Source: Calliopum simillimum (taxonomy: Eukaryota > Arthropoda > Insecta > Diptera > Lauxaniidae). From it: a stretch of 64,000 nt of DNA. Under the pieces are notes generated by a model. The model was not told where the DNA came from, did not search any database, and saw only the letters and a program-made list of their open reading frames with translations. Each line of letters starts with the position of its first letter. Positions within the stretch are counted from its first letter, which is position 1. Location of the stretch: NCBI GenBank assembly GCA_951812925.1, contig OX638371.1, positions 1 through 64,000 on the forward strand. The letters run 5' to 3'. Of this stretch, positions 61,865 through 64,000 are shown one piece after another. Made by a program: the position numbers and the translations under genes.

Positions 61865-62126
61865 TCAACCCGCATCAAGATTTTTTAATAAATTTTCCTT
61901 TTTAATTACATTATTTGCAAATTATTTTTGACACAAAAAGAATAAAAGACTTAACCAACAACTCGCAGTCACAAAAAATATAAACAAAATACTTTGAATG
62001 TCGGTTAAGTCTTAATTGCTTTCGCTTTAGCTCCGTAAGGGTACTTTTTACAGCTATGAAATTTGTAGAGAAGATGCGTATGGACATGAATTATAGGTTT
62101 TCATCAAAAAACGAAAATCCGAATCG
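61865..62126. other. Residue of the outer element
   Basis: Non-coding sequence between two insertions, with TGTCGGTTAAGTCTT-type motifs at 61946-61960 (complement, one mismatch) and 61999-62013. Confidence 0.7.
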
Positions 62127-62163
62127 TGTCGGTTAAGTCTTTTTGGCGGTTAGGGCTCGATAT

Positions 62164-62697
62164 GAAAAACCGCATTATCTCCATTTTTTCGAATATTAAG
62201 TTTTTTTTTACCGTCCGATTCGTAAAGAAATTATCTATTTAAAACTGCAAAAACTATTTTAATCGAATAAATAAGTTTTGAGATAAGCTTGATTATCCAC
62301 CAATTTTCGTGTTTGTCTAGCCCAAAAATACCAGAAATACATAGAAATTTTGATTATCTCCAATTTTGTGGAGATAATGCGTTTTTTCATTTACGCTTCT
62401 CAAAAGATATTTGATTATGTCCATAATGCGAATACACAGATCATTTGATTATGTCCATAATGCTGTTTTTCATATGTACGCTCAAGTGATGTAGTGAAAA
62501 TTATTGATTATTTCCAGTGAAAAGGCTGAAAGGGTTATTTTTGATTTTTGAAAATTACACCATTAAAAAGAGCATCCCTGAATTACTCTAAATCAGGTGT
62601 TACAATATTTAAATATTTAAAAACATTCAAGAAATACCAGTGAAAGCGTTAGCCTTAATATGGCGAATTGGCAAAAATGGAGATAATGCGGTTTCTC
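62164..62697. mobile_element. 534-bp MITE splitting the outer element's right end
   Basis: The ends are GAAAAACCGCATTATCTCCA (62164 inward) and the mirror of GAGAAACCGCATTATCTCCA ending at 62697, flanked by ATAT (62160-62163 and 62698-62701). Excising it with one ATAT recreates GGGCTCGATATGTACGGCAG, the exact mirror of the outer element's left end. Internally the terminal motif recurs in variant form: GATTATCTCCA, GTGGAGATAATGCG and two copies of GATTATGTCCATAATGC. No ORF. Confidence 0.85.
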
Positions 62698-62714
62698 ATA
62701 TGTACGGCAGTATG

Positions 62715-63262
62715 CACTTGGATAGTTCCGAACCATTATTTTGGAACGATTTTTTTTTGGTTAAAATTGACTTTAGCGATTTTTGGTTTGGTTTTAGTTT
62801 TTAAGAAAAAATTTTTCTTTTTTTTGCACATTAAAATTGAATTGAATTCTTTATTGACTCTTTTTTTTTTAAACGCTTGTACAGATTATTTACAAAATTC
62901 ACTTATTGTATATTCACTAATAGTTGCTGAACATCAAAAAGTCAAAATTTCATTTCGAAACCCAAAAAATCTTTCAAATCAATTAGAACTTCTCACATTG
63001 CATACTTATTACATCCCTGACGCGCTTTCTTGAAGATTTAAGAATTTTTCGTCTTTGGTAACTCCTAGTGAAACTATCCGTAGAACAAACTTGTAGAATT
63101 CTTTAACCCATTGTAGCCCAGTTTTTAGAAAAAGGGGTCAAGCAGACCCTTAAAAACAGGATAAAATGAGTTAGTATGTTCTAGGAAAATGATCCTTGTG
63201 TGATTTTGTATGATCTAGTGTAGTTTTAGAGTTTTACGGTGGGGTGAAATTTCGAAAATATT
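62715..63262. other. No recognisable feature
   Basis: AT-rich. The open frame at 62668-63033 straddles the MITE end and has no recognisable motif. Confidence 0.45.
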
Positions 63263-63597
63263 GATTGTAGCGATTTTTTTGCTTTTGGGTAAAAATGACC
63301 CATGGTTGGGGGTTGTAGAGGGTTAAAATTTGCTTCAGAAATTATCCTCGCAATATCTTGCATAAGTTTACTGAACACATGATGCACCTCAGATGCAAGG
63401 GTCATATAGTTAAATTCATCGATTTAATTCATGATTGTAACGATTTTTTTGCTTTTGGGTAAAAATGACCCATGGTTGTGGGTTGTAGAGGGTTAAAATT
63501 TGCTTCAGAAATTTTCCTCGCAATATCTTGCATAAGTTTACTGAACACATGATGCGCCTCAGATGCAAGGATCATATAGTTAAATTCATCGATTTAA
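63263..63597. repeat. 170-bp tandem duplication
   Basis: 63263-63432 and 63433-63597 are direct copies (GATTGTA(G/A)CGATTTTTTT to TTAAATTCATCGATTTAA) differing at a handful of positions, about 96% alike. Non-coding in all frames, each copy containing GGGTAAAAATGACCCATGG. Confidence 0.93.
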
Positions 63598-64000
63598 CAT
63601 AAGAATCCATTATTTTTGTTTTTCTCATGTACAGAGGATTTTAAAACTTCAATAATCGATTAAAACAAAATCTGAAGTGCTCACAGAAGTAAAAACTGGC
63701 CAAAAATCGTGAAATCGTCTTGTGATTTCGATTATTTTTTCAGCCTACTTTTGTAAAGAAAGCACCAGCACATATAATTGTAGGCGCTCGTTTGCTTCCT
63801 ATGCTTGCTCACAGTGAGAGATTCTGAAAGTCTGGATGCTCTTAATTAAATTGCAGCCGTAATTTGATAGATTCCTTCTTGAAATTTAGTCATTTGAAGA
63901 AATTTTTCTTTTGCTTTCCAAAAAATATATTTTGGAAGGTAAAAAGGTGTACCTGGGCACGTTTTTGTAGTTTAGTACTTAAATATTATTAAATCTAGCA
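63598..64000. other. No recognisable feature
   Basis: AT-rich flank to the window edge with no supported features. Confidence 0.45.

Larger units (their letters stand above)
56634..62714. mobile_element. Outer element of a nested stack, CTGCCGTACATAT ends
   Basis: The left terminus runs inward as CTGCCGTACATATCGAGCCC to 56680. Its mirror is at 62127-62163 plus 62702-62714, split by the insertion at 62164-62697. TA precedes the left end and follows the right. With nested insertions removed, the element is about 0.9-1 kb, non-coding, and contains five copies of a 14-15-mer TGTCGGTTAAGTCTT or its complement, two of them in the terminal repeats. Its own residue comprises 56634-57101, 59824-59944, 61865-62163 and 62702-62714. 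Tc1/mariner origin is plausible from the TA flanks but unproven. Confidence 0.8.

Noticed and set aside
62668..63033. 121-codon ORF
   Set aside because: It straddles the end of a MITE and the outer element's border and has Phe/Leu-rich low complexity without motif.

Overview
The window looks like non-genic, repeat-dominated DNA from a higher fly (Diptera, Brachycera). That assignment is inference. It rests on AT-rich sequence with TACATATGTA-type motifs, a mariner relic, a Tc1-like relic, an INE-1/DINE-like phrase (GTCGATATAGCCATGTCCGT), and insect-style short exons with GTAA donors. A tephritid or a related acalyptrate fly would fit, but species cannot be decided from the sequence. No complete host protein-coding gene is visible. 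The only host-gene candidates are a promoter-like patch with a 34-codon ORF (38811-39007), a UTR-like exon end at 45723, and a 15-codon first coding exon at 51778-51822.

Left part (1-38356): one head-to-tail satellite array. The basic unit is 376 bp. I count 99 complete units (94 of 376 bp, 5 of 459 bp) plus a 277-bp partial unit at the right edge; the array runs off the left edge of the window. Each unit has a roughly 140-bp head with a CAA/TTG stem-loop, followed by six ~40-bp subrepeats that alternate TATCGGTA and TATCGATA, so three ~80-bp dimers. The 459-bp units carry exactly one extra dimer (83 bp). TATCGATA is the Drosophila DRE motif, so the array holds about 300 such sites. The single interruption is a 437-bp MITE at 16818-17254 with a TAA target duplication.

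Right part (38357-64000): a dense bed of transposon relics. In order: a broken mariner; two small fold-back MITEs sharing CGTCGG ends and 4-bp duplications; a GGCGTGGCAC repeat family seen in several places; a palindromic Tc1-like element made of two inverted copies of the C-terminal half of its transposase; a fold-back with CACTGTGG ends; a non-LTR RNase H scrap; a near-perfect 2-kb palindrome; and at 56634-62714 a nested stack in which an element with CTGCCGTACATAT ends has been hit by three independent insertions, one of which was itself hit by a fourth. Target duplications and arm comparison allow the order of these insertions to be reconstructed.

The genes do not form a pathway. The coherent themes are (1) a very homogeneous satellite built on alternating DRE-like palindromes and (2) an unusual density of long inverted repeats that would form hairpin RNAs if transcribed.
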